NCBI GenBank assembly: GCA_937925655.1
Contig: CALAMC010000114.1
Coordinates: 1-64,000 of the forward strand
DNA: 64,000 nt
Source: an uncultured candidate division Zixibacteria bacterium
Lineage (GTDB): Bacteria > Zixibacteria > MSB-5A5 > GN15 > PGXB01
Direction of reading: 5' to 3'
Part shown: positions 19,335 through 27,905 of the stretch, one piece after another
Layout: each line of letters opens with the position of its first letter
Position numbering within the stretch: the stretch's first letter is position 1
The notes under the pieces: model-generated
What the model was told of the DNA's origin: nothing
The model's database searches: none
Seen by the model: only the letters and a program-made list of their open reading frames with translations
Program-made: the position numbers and the translations under genes

Positions 19335-20285
19335 TCAGACATGATTGCGGAGCATCAATTCTTTGGGATGCGGGTTTAAATATATCTGGTCGCGGATATA
19401 CTCGATGTCGAATTTCTCGATGTAGTGGCGGATAAGCGTCACCGGAACTACCAACGGCACCAATCCCTTGTGGTAGTCCTCGATAACGTCGAGGATGTAC
19501 TTCTTTTCGGAAGCGTCGAGGTTTTGTTTAAGATAACCCATGATATGGTGCAGGACGTTGACATTTTTCCGCGCCGTTGTTTTCACCGACAGCGTTTCCA
19601 TAAATAGTCGGCTGTAATTATCTATGAACTCGGCCGGTTTATACTTTTTGATATTTGCCGCCAATTGCCCCAAAGTGCGGTAGTGTTCCGGGCTGTGGGC
19701 TAGTAGAAGATATTTATGTCTCGCGTGAAAGGTGATTATATCACCACGCTTATAAAGCCCCCCGAATAAATCCTGCAGACGCTTATAGGCAAAGACGCGG
19801 ACAATGAAATTCTCGCGCAGACGGGCATCCTGGAGACGGCCCTCTTCTTCGACCGGAAGCAAGGGGAAATATGCAAGCAGGGCGGAGGCATACATCCCGC
19901 GCCCGTTTCGGGCGGGCATGCCTTTGTCGCCATAGACGCGTACTCGTTCCATACCGCAACTGGGCGAATCCTTTTTAAGGATATAGCCGCAGAGATTGTG
20001 CTTTTCCAGTCGTTTTAGGCGTTCGGCGTTATATTTATGCATGCGTGCTGTCCAGTCCTCGCCGGACTTGACTCCGACCATGCGGGGATTTTCCGGGTCA
20101 CCAACCAAATGCACCGATTCGCGCGGGGTGGGCATGCCGACCTCGACTTCGGGACAGACCGGGACGAATTTGAAATATCCGCCCAGGATGTCGGTGATAT
20201 ACCGGTCCTGCTTGTGCCCGGCATCGAAGCGGACTTTCTGTCCCAGCAAACAGGCGCTGACGCCGATAGTGATATGGTCTTTCAT
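19335..20285 (-). CDS. DUF523 and DUF1722 domain protein
   Basis: This 316-residue protein joins two domains of unknown biochemistry. The N-terminal DUF523 has the typical GVSACLLGQKVRFDAGHK opening, CPEVEVGMPTPRESVHLV and CGYILKKDSPSCGMERV, with conserved cysteines. The C-terminal DUF1722 has ARHKYLLLAHSPEHYRTLG. Such fusions are frequently found near photolyase-like genes, but none is present here. The start is placed at the ATG at 20285; a GTG nine bases further upstream is equally possible, as neither has a clear ribosome site. It is convergent with pgi. Confidence 0.85.
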   Translation of the reverse strand: MKDHITIGVSACLLGQKVRFDAGHKQDRYITDILGGYFKFVPVCPEVEVGMPTPRESVHLVGDPENPRMVGVKSGEDWTARMHKYNAERLKRLEKHNLCGYILKKDSPSCGMERVRVYGDKGMPARNGRGMYASALLAYFPLLPVEEEGRLQDARLRENFIVRVFAYKRLQDLFGGLYKRGDIITFHARHKYLLLAHSPEHYRTLGQLAANIKKYKPAEFIDNYSRLFMETLSVKTTARKNVNVLHHIMGYLKQNLDASEKKYILDVIEDYHKGLVPLVVPVTLIRHYIEKFDIEYIRDQIYLNPHPKELMLRNHV

Positions 20286-20371
20286 TATTGCCACATTAAT
20301 ATATGGTAATAGTCATTTTATAAAGTAAATAATGTTTTTCAATGGTTAACGTTCCCGTAAATTGTTTTTTT

Positions 20372-20400
20372 GAATCGTTTGGGGTATATTGGAATCTAAT
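20372..20400 (+). promoter_or_regulatory. ECF-type promoter motif at the sigma factor gene (copy 1 of 2)
   Basis: GAATCGTTT at 20372-20380, preceded by a T-run, is followed after exactly 12 bases by AATCTAA (20393-20399). The same two blocks with identical spacing lie upstream of the RND exporter gene at 21337. The geometry matches ECF sigma promoters (GAA -35 block and TC -10 block). Oddly, the -10 block runs into the predicted start codon at 20399. Confidence 0.6.
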
Positions 20401-21007
20401 GGATGAAAAGGAACTCATACAGAAGGCGCAGGCGGGTGATTTTAAGGCTTTCAGCCGCCTGATTGAGGCCCACAAAGACAAGATTTTCCGGCTGACGCTG
20501 AAACTATCCGGCAACCGGGAAGACGCCGAGGATATTTTGCAGGAGACGTTATTGAAAGCGGTTGATAATATAGACAAGTTCCGCCTGGAAGCCTCGTTTG
20601 GGACATGGCTTTACACCATCGCGCTCAACACATTCCGGGCCCGCGTCGGCGAAAAAAACAAAATGCCTCTAAAGCCGCTCGAAGATTACCTCCCGTCGGG
20701 TGGGCACGGCGAGATATCGGCGCAGCTATTCGACTGGGGTGATCCGCATGAAATTTTCGAGCAAAAACAGATTAATGAGATAATCGAAACCGCTCTGGCC
20801 GAAATGCCGCAGATCTACAGCGTCCCGTTTGTTTTGCGATATATGGAAGATATGCCGGTGGCGGATATCGCCAATATACTGAAAATCTCTGTCCCCGCGG
20901 CCAAGTCCCGAATTTTGCGGGCGCGCCTGGCACTGCGCGAGACATTGACCGAATCTTTTCGAGACAAAGCCACCCCGAAACGAAACATTTCCGGGGGTAC
21001 CGGATGA
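20399..21007 (+). CDS. ECF-family RNA polymerase sigma factor
   Basis: This 202-residue protein has sigma region 2 (residues ~8-75: LIEAHKDKIFRLTLKLSGNREDAEDILQETLLKA, then FGTWLYTIALNTFRARVGEK) and region 4 (about 135-195: LAEMPQIYSVPFVLRYMEDMPVADIANILKISVPAAKSRILRARLALRE). The ATG at 20399 matches the family N-terminus; an earlier ATG at 20342 would add 19 residues. It overlaps the anti-sigma gene by four bases. It probably drives its own expression and the exporter operon at 21403, given the shared motif. The signal is likely an envelope or redox stress, but this is inference. Confidence 0.93.
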   Translation: MDEKELIQKAQAGDFKAFSRLIEAHKDKIFRLTLKLSGNREDAEDILQETLLKAVDNIDKFRLEASFGTWLYTIALNTFRARVGEKNKMPLKPLEDYLPSGGHGEISAQLFDWGDPHEIFEQKQINEIIETALAEMPQIYSVPFVLRYMEDMPVADIANILKISVPAAKSRILRARLALRETLTESFRDKATPKRNISGGTG

Positions 21008-21249
21008 AAGCATGCAGCAAATATATTCAGGAAATTGCCGATTATATCGACGGCGAAATCGATACCGCACTGTGCGCGCAACTTGAGGAGCATCTCAAGA
21101 CCTGCAATAATTGCCGAATTATGGTCGATACGCTAAGGCAAACGGTTGTTCTTTGCCGTGAGGGGAAGAAAGAAAAACTCCCGCCCGAAATCGAATCTAA
21201 ACTCAACGCCGCTCTCAAAAAGCGCTGGGAAAAGAAATTCGGCAAATAA
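21004..21249 (+). CDS. Soluble zinc-finger anti-sigma factor (zf-HC2)
   Basis: This 81-residue protein has the anti-sigma zinc motif HxxxCxxC in EEHLKTCNNC, preceded by a conserved helix (IADYIDGEI) and an upstream Cys (DTALCAQL). It overlaps the sigma gene by four bases, the classic arrangement. No membrane helix follows the zinc domain, so it is a cytoplasmic, possibly redox-sensing (RsrA/ChrR-like) anti-sigma rather than one released by membrane proteolysis. Confidence 0.88.
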   Translation: MKACSKYIQEIADYIDGEIDTALCAQLEEHLKTCNNCRIMVDTLRQTVVLCREGKKEKLPPEIESKLNAALKKRWEKKFGK

Positions 21250-21336
21250 CAGCCGGACGTCGTTTCCGATCACCCCTATTTTATAATTGCTTGTCCCGAA
21301 ATAACTTATAAATCCAATAAAAAATCAGAATTTTTT

Positions 21337-21365
21337 GAATCGTTTTAGTCCATTTTCAATCTAAA
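21337..21365 (+). promoter_or_regulatory. ECF-type promoter motif before the RND exporter operon (copy 2 of 2)
   Basis: GAATCGTTT (21337-21345), 12 bases, then AATCTAA (21358-21364), identical in block sequence and spacing to the copy at 20372. Transcription would start near 21371, leaving about 30 bases before the ATG at 21403. This marks the downstream operon as a likely target of the adjacent ECF sigma factor. Confidence 0.7.
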
Positions 21366-21402
21366 GGTTATTAGTCACAAAAAAATGGAAAGGAATGGAC
21401 TG

Positions 21403-23736
21403 ATGAAGAAGTTTTTTACGGAATCTGCGATTAACCATCCCTGGTCGGTGATTATCGGGGTAATTCTTATAACGGCTTTCTTTGCGGCCCAGTTGCCCAA
21501 CATCAAGATCGATACCGATCCGGAGAATATGCTGGAAGCCGATGAACCCGTGCGCCTTTTTGACCATCAGACCAAAGAAGATTTTTCCATATATGATTTC
21601 ATCGCGGTGGGGGTTGTCAATGAAAAGGGAGCCTTCACCAAAGAACAGCTGACCAATATCTATAGGATAATAGAGGATGTATCCAAAATCGACGGGGTTA
21701 TTGTCGATGATATCCTGGCCCCGTCAACGGTGGATGACATTATCCAGATTGACGGCATCCTGACGGTCCGCAAACTCCTCGAGACCGAGCCCGAAAGCAA
21801 TGAGCAGGCCGAATTTATTTTGAGTCGTATCAAGGATAACCCGATATTAAAAGGCAAGCTGGCGTCCGATGATGGTCAGGCCATCGCCATGTTTATCCCC
21901 ATCGAATCGAAAAATATGTCGCACCGAATTGCCGGTGAAATTGAAGAAATAACAAAGAAGCATTCGACCGGCGAAGAGTATTTCATCGCGGGCCTGCCGG
22001 TGGCCGAGGACAGTTTCGGCGCGGAAATGTTCAAACAGATGGCCGTCAGCGCACCGCTGGCCGGGCTCATTATCTTACTGCTGATGCTGATGTTTTTCAG
22101 GAACCTGAAGGTGGTCATTGCCCCGATGATCGTGGCGATAGTTTCCGTCATCTGGGCGATGGGCCTTCTGATATTGACCGGTAACACCGTGCATATCATG
22201 AGTTCGATGATTCCGATATTTCTGATACCGATAGCCGTACTCAATTCGATTCACATCATATCCGAATTTCATGAACGATACCAGAAGCATAAACACAAAA
22301 AGTCCACGATACGCAACACTATCGGCGATCTGTTTATACCGCTTTTATTCACGTCGATAACGACCATAGTCGGCTTCGGATCGCTGGCCTTGACACCGAT
22401 TCCGCCGGTACGGGTCTTCGGTATATTCGTGGCTTTCGGAATTTTCGTGGCGTGGCTTCTGTCGATCACGTTTAATCCGGCTTTTGCCGTCCTCCTTTCA
22501 GACAAGACGCTGCGCAATTTCGGTCGCACCGCGAAAGAGCGCGGACCGTTGTCGAAATTGATGCATGTCTTTCGGGACATCAATAAAAAGTACTATAAAG
22601 CCATTCTGGCCGGTTCGGGAGTGGTTGTTGTTGTCGCCGCCATCGGTTTGAGCCTGATTACCGTCAACGATAACCCCGTCAAATGGTTCAAGCAGGATCA
22701 CCCGCTCCGTGTCGCCGATGCGGCGCTCAACAAGCATCTGGCCGGGACGTACATGAATTATCTCGTTTTCGAAAGCGACGATGTGGATGCTTTCAAGGAC
22801 CCGGCAACGCTGAAATATATCGAAAACTTCCAAAGACATCTCGAAAAAAACCGTGTCGTCGGGGGAACGACGGGTCTGACCGATATTGTCAAGAAAGTTC
22901 GCTATGAACTATTCGACCGCGACCCGTCCAAATTCGCCCTTCCCGATGAACAGGATGAAGTCGCCCAAAACCTGTTTTTGTTCGAGATTTCCGGCGGCGA
23001 TCCCGATGATCTTTATAAATTCGTCACCACCGATTACAATAAACTCAATGTCTGGGTGCAACTGCGCGAAGGCGACAATCAATCGGTCATGTCGGTGGTT
23101 AATGAGGCCGAGGAATATTACGCCCAGAACCCACCGCCACAGCACCTGACCATGAATTGGGCGGGCCTGCCCTATGTCAATGTCGTCTGGCAGGAGAAAA
23201 TGGTGGGCGGCATGCGTTCAGCCCTGTTGAGTTCATTTGCGGTCGTGTTCATCATGATGGTTTTCCTCTTCCGTTCGCCCCTTCTGGGTTTGATTTCGAT
23301 GCTCCCGTTGAGCATCACGATCATGGCCATTTACGGTGCCATCGGGTTTATCGGCAAACCGTATGATATGCCGGTGGCCGTCCTGTCGTCGCTGACGCTG
23401 GGTCTGTCCATCGACTTTGCCATACATTTCATACAGAGATCGAAATATATCCACGCCCGGACCGGTGATTTCAGAAAGACCTATCCGGAGATGTTCGAGG
23501 GGCTGGCGCGTGCGATTTCACGCAACGTGCTGGTGATCGCCATCGGTTTCGTTCCGATGTTTTTCTCAACGCTGGTGCCTTACATCACGGTCGGTTCGTT
23601 TTTCTTCGCCATCATGGTCGTTTCCGGTGCAGTAACCATGTTACTTTTACCCTCGATATTCATCGTTATGCAGAAGAGAATCTGTCCGGATATGGCGGTT
23701 GATTCCATTCACGAAAAAAAAGAAGTAATGCAATAA
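21403..23736 (+). CDS. RND-superfamily exporter of the MMPL/HpnN type
   Basis: This 777-residue inner-membrane transporter has the two-fold RND plan: TM1 at about residues 13-30, a large periplasmic loop (~30-215), a block of five or six TM helices (~215-380), a second TM and periplasmic loop, and a second TM block (~600-760). Conserved features include MIPIFLIPIAVLNSIHIISEFHERY and LGLSIDFAIHFIQRSKY. MMPL-type exporters move lipids, hopanoids or hydrophobic molecules. The ATG at 21403 is used because GGAAAGGA is well placed before it; an upstream ATG at 21385 is the alternative. Downstream genes encode a LolA-like protein and an outer-membrane barrel, suggesting a complete lipid export route. 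Confidence 0.9.
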   Translation: MKKFFTESAINHPWSVIIGVILITAFFAAQLPNIKIDTDPENMLEADEPVRLFDHQTKEDFSIYDFIAVGVVNEKGAFTKEQLTNIYRIIEDVSKIDGVIVDDILAPSTVDDIIQIDGILTVRKLLETEPESNEQAEFILSRIKDNPILKGKLASDDGQAIAMFIPIESKNMSHRIAGEIEEITKKHSTGEEYFIAGLPVAEDSFGAEMFKQMAVSAPLAGLIILLLMLMFFRNLKVVIAPMIVAIVSVIWAMGLLILTGNTVHIMSSMIPIFLIPIAVLNSIHIISEFHERYQKHKHKKSTIRNTIGDLFIPLLFTSITTIVGFGSLALTPIPPVRVFGIFVAFGIFVAWLLSITFNPAFAVLLSDKTLRNFGRTAKERGPLSKLMHVFRDINKKYYKAILAGSGVVVVVAAIGLSLITVNDNPVKWFKQDHPLRVADAALNKHLAGTYMNYLVFESDDVDAFKDPATLKYIENFQRHLEKNRVVGGTTGLTDIVKKVRYELFDRDPSKFALPDEQDEVAQNLFLFEISGGDPDDLYKFVTTDYNKLNVWVQLREGDNQSVMSVVNEAEEYYAQNPPPQHLTMNWAGLPYVNVVWQEKMVGGMRSALLSSFAVVFIMMVFLFRSPLLGLISMLPLSITIMAIYGAIGFIGKPYDMPVAVLSSLTLGLSIDFAIHFIQRSKYIHARTGDFRKTYPEMFEGLARAISRNVLVIAIGFVPMFFSTLVPYITVGSFFFAIMVVSGAVTMLLLPSIFIVMQKRICPDMAVDSIHEKKEVMQ

Positions 23737-23753
23737 AAGAAAGGTAAGGAGAA

Positions 23754-24554
23754 ATGAGACGATTCCAGTCAATCACGGTTTTGGCGGCCGTCATGATGTT
23801 TATTTCGGTTAATGTGACGGCCCAGGAACAGGCGGAAGATATCATGAAAAAATCGCACCTGGCGTTGTTTTATGCCGGTGACGATGGTATCGCCGAAGTG
23901 AACATGAATATCGTCAATTCCAAAGGCAACCAGCGCGTCCGGGAATTCACCATGCTTCGCCTCGATCAGGAAGAAGGCGGCAAGCAGATGTATTATACCT
24001 ATTTCAAAAAGCCCAGCGACGTGTCCCGACTGACTTTCATGGTCCACAAAATGCCGGACGCTTCCGATAACCGCTGGCTTTATGTGCCCTCGGTGGATCT
24101 GGTCAAGCGCATATCGGCCGACGATAAAAATTCCAGCTTTGTCGGGTCGGACTTCACGTACGAAGACGTTTCCGGCCGTCACTGGAGCGAGGATAATCAT
24201 AAATTGGTCCGGGAGGATAAAATGGGCGAAAGGACCGTGTATGTGATAGAGTCGGTCCCCAAATCGGCCTATAAAGGATTCTCTCGCAAGGTCTCGTATA
24301 TCGACAAGGAAAGCTATTTGCCGCTGAAAGAAGAATATTTTGACGGCAAAAACGAACTGGAACGCGTTTTTACGGCGGAGAAGATCGAGGATATTCAGGG
24401 TATTATGACGGCCACGCTGCGTAAAATGGAGAATGTCAAAAAAGGCCAATACACGACTGTGGAATTTGCCAATATTACTTACAACGCCGGTGTGGGCGAG
24501 GATGTATTTACCGAACGGTTCCTCAAAAACCCGCCCCGTCAATTTATCAAGTAG
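23754..24554 (+). CDS. Outer membrane lipoprotein-sorting (LolA-like) protein
   Basis: This 266-residue exported protein has a signal peptide (about 22 residues, ending VTAQ) and a LolA/LolB-like beta fold with EDIMKKSHLAL near the start, KGNQRVREFTMLR, and SFVGSDFTYEDVSGRHW in the middle, typical of the LolA-like family that accompanies MMPL exporters. A ribosome site (AAGGAG) precedes the ATG. It lies 17 bases after the exporter and probably carries a lipid or lipoprotein across the periplasm for that transporter. Confidence 0.86.
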   Translation: MRRFQSITVLAAVMMFISVNVTAQEQAEDIMKKSHLALFYAGDDGIAEVNMNIVNSKGNQRVREFTMLRLDQEEGGKQMYYTYFKKPSDVSRLTFMVHKMPDASDNRWLYVPSVDLVKRISADDKNSSFVGSDFTYEDVSGRHWSEDNHKLVREDKMGERTVYVIESVPKSAYKGFSRKVSYIDKESYLPLKEEYFDGKNELERVFTAEKIEDIQGIMTATLRKMENVKKGQYTTVEFANITYNAGVGEDVFTERFLKNPPRQFIK

Positions 24555-24566
24555 GGGGAATTTCCG

Positions 24567-25814
24567 GTGAGACGACTTATTTTATTCATGCCGGTTTTGA
24601 TCTTGACGGCGGCCGTGTTCTCATCGGCGGTGGCCAATGAGGTAAACCTGGGCGGATTTGTTCAGGGCCTTTACGGCGGGGGATTGGACAAAAACAATCC
24701 GACGCCGACGGAACTCACGGCCTCGGAGACACGCCTACAATTGAAACTGGAGTCATACAGCGACGCCGCGGAGTTTTTTGGTCGCCTCGATTTCACCTAC
24801 GATGATTACCATGAGCCGTCGCTCGACATGGAACTGCGAGAGGGTTACACCAAGTTCAGCCTTGGCCGTCACCTGGATTTTAAAATCGGCCGCCAGATTA
24901 TCACCTGGGGTACGGGCGACTTGATTTTCATCAATGATATGTTTGCCAAGGATTATCAGTCGTTTTTCAGCGGGCGCGATGACCAGTATCTCAAGGCGCC
25001 GCATAACGCCCTGCGCATGTCCTATTACAATCGGCTGGGGTCTTTTACTTTCGCGTATACGCCGCGTTTTACGCCCAACCGGATCCCGACCGGGGAGCGC
25101 CTAAGTTATTTCAGTCCCATGGCCGGGACCATTGTCGGCGGCGAGCCATACTTCGAGGGTATTATGCCCGAAGCCAAATTTAAAAACGGTGAATTTGCCG
25201 GGCGTTTCGGCCGTTATTTCGGGACAACCGACGTGGCGCTATACGCATACCATGGGTTTTTCAAGAATCCGATGGGTATGAACGATAGCGGGGCGTACTA
25301 CCCGAAATTGAACGTTTACGGGGCCTCGGTCAGATTTCCCATAATGGGCGGGATTGCCTGGCTGGAAGGAGGCTATTATGATTCGCGCGAGGACGCCTGC
25401 GGCGAAAAGCCGGCTATCCCCAATTCATCGTTCAAGAGCATGATTGGCTTCGAGAGACAACTTGGCTCCAATTTGACCGTCAATATGCAATACCAAAACG
25501 ACCTCATGCTCGATTATGATGCATATGTCGCTTTCATGGATCCGCAAATGACGCCGATGGATGAAACTTACCATCTGATGACCGGTCGTATAACGCAACT
25601 GCTGAAAATGGAGACAATCACCCTGTCGGCGTTCGGTTTTTATTCGCCCAACGAAGAAGATTTTTATGGCCGTTTCTCGGTAAGTTATAAGTACAGCGAT
25701 GCGGTAACCCTGGTGGCGGGGGCTAATGTATTCGACGGCAAATATGAATATACCGCGTTCGGGGCCTTTCAAAAGAACGATAACGCCTATATAAAAATTA
25801 CTTATGGATATTAG
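24567..25814 (+). CDS. Outer-membrane beta-barrel protein of the exporter operon
   Basis: This 415-residue protein has a signal peptide and a succession of alternating amphipathic strands ending in an aromatic residue (IKITYGY), as expected of an outer-membrane barrel. Phrases such as LDFKIGRQIITWGTGDLIFINDMF resemble DUF1302/porin-like families. The start is a GTG at 24567 with GGGGGAA just upstream. It follows the LolA-like gene by 12 bases. It may form the outer-membrane end of the RND/LolA-like system, or a channel expressed with it; the exact family is uncertain. Confidence 0.8.
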   Translation: MRRLILFMPVLILTAAVFSSAVANEVNLGGFVQGLYGGGLDKNNPTPTELTASETRLQLKLESYSDAAEFFGRLDFTYDDYHEPSLDMELREGYTKFSLGRHLDFKIGRQIITWGTGDLIFINDMFAKDYQSFFSGRDDQYLKAPHNALRMSYYNRLGSFTFAYTPRFTPNRIPTGERLSYFSPMAGTIVGGEPYFEGIMPEAKFKNGEFAGRFGRYFGTTDVALYAYHGFFKNPMGMNDSGAYYPKLNVYGASVRFPIMGGIAWLEGGYYDSREDACGEKPAIPNSSFKSMIGFERQLGSNLTVNMQYQNDLMLDYDAYVAFMDPQMTPMDETYHLMTGRITQLLKMETITLSAFGFYSPNEEDFYGRFSVSYKYSDAVTLVAGANVFDGKYEYTAFGAFQKNDNAYIKITYGY

Positions 25815-25823
25815 GAGAGAATT

Positions 25824-26036
25824 ATGACTCTTGAAAGCAGTATCAGACTTCTGGCCGGGATTCTGGTTATTGCCTCACTGGCGCTGGGGTATTTTATTTC
25901 TCATTATTGGTTTTTATTAACGGCCTTTGTCGGATTTAATTTAATCCAGTCGTCATTTACACGGTTCTGTCCGGCGGAGATTGTAATCGGTAAATTGTTT
26001 TTCGGGAAAACGGCGAATAAGCCTTATTCCGAATGA
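25824..26036 (+). CDS. DUF2892 (YgaP-like) small membrane protein
   Basis: This 70-residue protein has two membrane helices and matches the DUF2892 membrane module: an N-terminal RLLAGILVIASLALGYF helix and a second one with LLTAFVGFNLIQSSFTRFCPAEIVI. It is the last gene of the operon, followed by a strong terminator. In YgaP the module carries a rhodanese domain, absent here. The FCP cysteine motif is conserved in the family. Function unknown. Confidence 0.85.
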   Translation: MTLESSIRLLAGILVIASLALGYFISHYWFLLTAFVGFNLIQSSFTRFCPAEIVIGKLFFGKTANKPYSE

Positions 26037-26077
26037 AAGCATTGTCGCAGAACGACAAGGATCCATCATAGCGGTTA

Positions 26078-26111
26078 AAGAGGCGGGCTCTCCGGCCCGC
26101 TTCTTTTTTTT
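26078..26111 (+). terminator. Rho-independent terminator of the exporter operon
   Basis: A GC-rich hairpin with GCGGGC (26083-26088) paired to GCCCGC (26095-26100), extended by AAGAG/TTCTT on the outside, is followed by a run of eight T residues. Confidence 0.88.
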
Positions 26112-26117
26112 AGACAG

Positions 26118-26525
26118 CTATTGTTGTACCCAGCCCAGTTGTTCGGCGATGGCCAGACGGTCGAAGAAGCCTTTTAAAGATTTGATCTTCCCATTATCCA
26201 CTTCCATGATGTCCACCGCCTCGACTTTCATGGTTTTCGACGTCGGCATCATGCCCGGAAGCGGCCCGGTGTTGGTGCCGGTGATAGTATATTCGGTGAT
26301 GATTTTCCCTTGACCGGTATCATGCTGGGCGGTAACATCATACTTTATGTCGGGAAAGGCCAAAAACATGATTTTGGCGTATTCAATAATGGCCGATTTT
26401 TTCTGTATGGCGCCGGCCGATGGGTCATGGAACACGGCGTCGCTTATAAACATGCCGGAAATCGCTTTGGCATCATGATCATTCCAGGCCTGATAGTATG
26501 CCCGGGCCAGGTCTATTGCGGTCAT
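26118..26525 (-). CDS. NTF2-like/SnoaL-type family protein
   Basis: This 135-residue protein fits the SnoaL-like branch of the NTF2 fold: ARAYYQAWNDHDAKAISGMF at the N-terminus, then DAVFHDPSAG, a central helix, and a beta core with TEYTITGTNTGPLPGM and DIMEVDNGKIKSLKGFFDRLAIAEQLG at the end. Such proteins may be isomerases, cyclases or binding proteins for small polar molecules. No signal peptide is present. It runs toward the exporter operon's terminator and is not obviously linked to neighbours. Confidence 0.85.
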   Translation of the reverse strand: MTAIDLARAYYQAWNDHDAKAISGMFISDAVFHDPSAGAIQKKSAIIEYAKIMFLAFPDIKYDVTAQHDTGQGKIITEYTITGTNTGPLPGMMPTSKTMKVEAVDIMEVDNGKIKSLKGFFDRLAIAEQLGWVQQ

Positions 26526-26579
26526 AAATATCCCCTTATTTTGTCAATTGCCGGAGTATAGAAAAAAGAGCGAATCATA

Positions 26580-27902
26580 TCAAGGCTGATTGATACCGAA
26601 TTTCTTCATTTTTTTGTATAGGTGAGATCTTTCCAGACCCAGACGGCGGGCGGTTTCGGTCATATTGCCGGCATTACGGGCGATAGCCCGTGCAATGAAT
26701 TCTCGTTCGAAGTTTTCCACCGCCTCTTTCAATTTCGAGTCGGATGAAAGGGTATCGCCCAGAAAAGGTTTGAGGTCAGCGGCGCCGGCGGAGACAGTTT
26801 CGCAATAAATATTCAACCGTTCCATTATATTTTTGAGTTCCCGGACGTTGCCGGGGAAGGAATACTTTGCCAGAAGTGCTTGTGCGGATTTATCCAGCTT
26901 TATGACCCGGCCGCCGGTTTCATCGGCGAAGCGCTTTAAAAAATACTCCGATAATTGCGGGATATCCCCGGTTCTTTCCCGGAGCGGCGGGATATGAAAT
27001 TGCACCACGTTGAGGCGATATAGCAGATCCTGTCGGAAACTTCCTTCGGCTACCATACGATCCGGGTCACGGTTGGAGGCGGCGATGATATTGCCGGAGA
27101 TTTTTTGGGCTTTGTCGGAACCGACCGGAGTTACTTCGCCGGTTTCGATGACGCGCAGCATTTTGGCCTGCGCTTCGAGCGGCATTTCGCCGATTTCATC
27201 AAGAAAAATCGAGCCGCCGTCGGCCTTTGCAAAGCGTCCGATCCTGGCTTTTGATGCTCCGGTAAACGCCCCGGGAACATGTCCGAAAAGCTCCGATTCC
27301 ACCAACTCCGATGGCAACGCGGCGCAATTGACCGGAACAAAGGCGCCAGTGGAGAATCGACTCAAACGGTGAATCAAATTGGCCACCAATTCCTTGCCGG
27401 TTCCGTTCTCGCCCAGAATTAAAAACCGAGAGGCTTTAGGAGCGGATTTATGCACGTCGGAGATGAGCCTTTTAATCTGCGGAGAATCGCCAACAATTTC
27501 GCCATAGGCTTTGTCTATCAGCCGAATGTTTTCGTCGAGCAGGCGCCCCTTGGTAAGGGCGTTGTCGATGGTAATCAGCACCCGGTCAAGCGACAGAGGT
27601 TTCTCTATGAAATCATACGCCCCGCCGCGAATAGCCCCGACCGCCATTTCGATATCGGCCTGGCCGGAAATCATGACTATCAACTGTTGTGGATTAGAAG
27701 TGATAATTGTTTTTAAAAAATCGATACCATTGCCGTCGGGCAGGACAACGTCGAGAAATATAATATCGAAGCGTGCCCTGATAAATTCCTCGGCCCGGCC
27801 CAATGACTCGACCGTTACCACGTCATGACCCCGCCTGTCCAGCGCAGTTTTCAGCGACGACCGGATATTTTCTTCGTCGTCTATGATTAATATTCTGGCC
27901 AT
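26580..27902 (-). CDS. NtrX-like sigma-54-dependent response regulator
   Basis: This 440-residue protein activates sigma-54 promoters. It has a receiver (residues 1-120, phospho-acceptor D51 in IIFLDVVLPDG), an AAA+ domain with Walker A in ILGENGTGKEL, the GAFTGA loop for sigma-54 contact, Walker B in GGSIFLDEIGEM, and a Fis-type helix-turn-helix at the C-terminus (MTETARRLGLERSHLYKKMKKFG). The gene lies three bases beyond the stop of its histidine kinase. Sensor plus AAA+ regulator of this type resembles NtrY/NtrX, used for redox, envelope or nitrogen control. Confidence 0.94.
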   Translation of the reverse strand: MARILIIDDEENIRSSLKTALDRRGHDVVTVESLGRAEEFIRARFDIIFLDVVLPDGNGIDFLKTIITSNPQQLIVMISGQADIEMAVGAIRGGAYDFIEKPLSLDRVLITIDNALTKGRLLDENIRLIDKAYGEIVGDSPQIKRLISDVHKSAPKASRFLILGENGTGKELVANLIHRLSRFSTGAFVPVNCAALPSELVESELFGHVPGAFTGASKARIGRFAKADGGSIFLDEIGEMPLEAQAKMLRVIETGEVTPVGSDKAQKISGNIIAASNRDPDRMVAEGSFRQDLLYRLNVVQFHIPPLRERTGDIPQLSEYFLKRFADETGGRVIKLDKSAQALLAKYSFPGNVRELKNIMERLNIYCETVSAGAADLKPFLGDTLSSDSKLKEAVENFEREFIARAIARNAGNMTETARRLGLERSHLYKKMKKFGINQP

Positions 27903-27905
27903 AAA

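Noticed and set aside
23769..24542. 257-codon open frame on the minus strand
   Set aside because: It mirrors the LolA-like gene almost end to end and has no ribosome site or domain.
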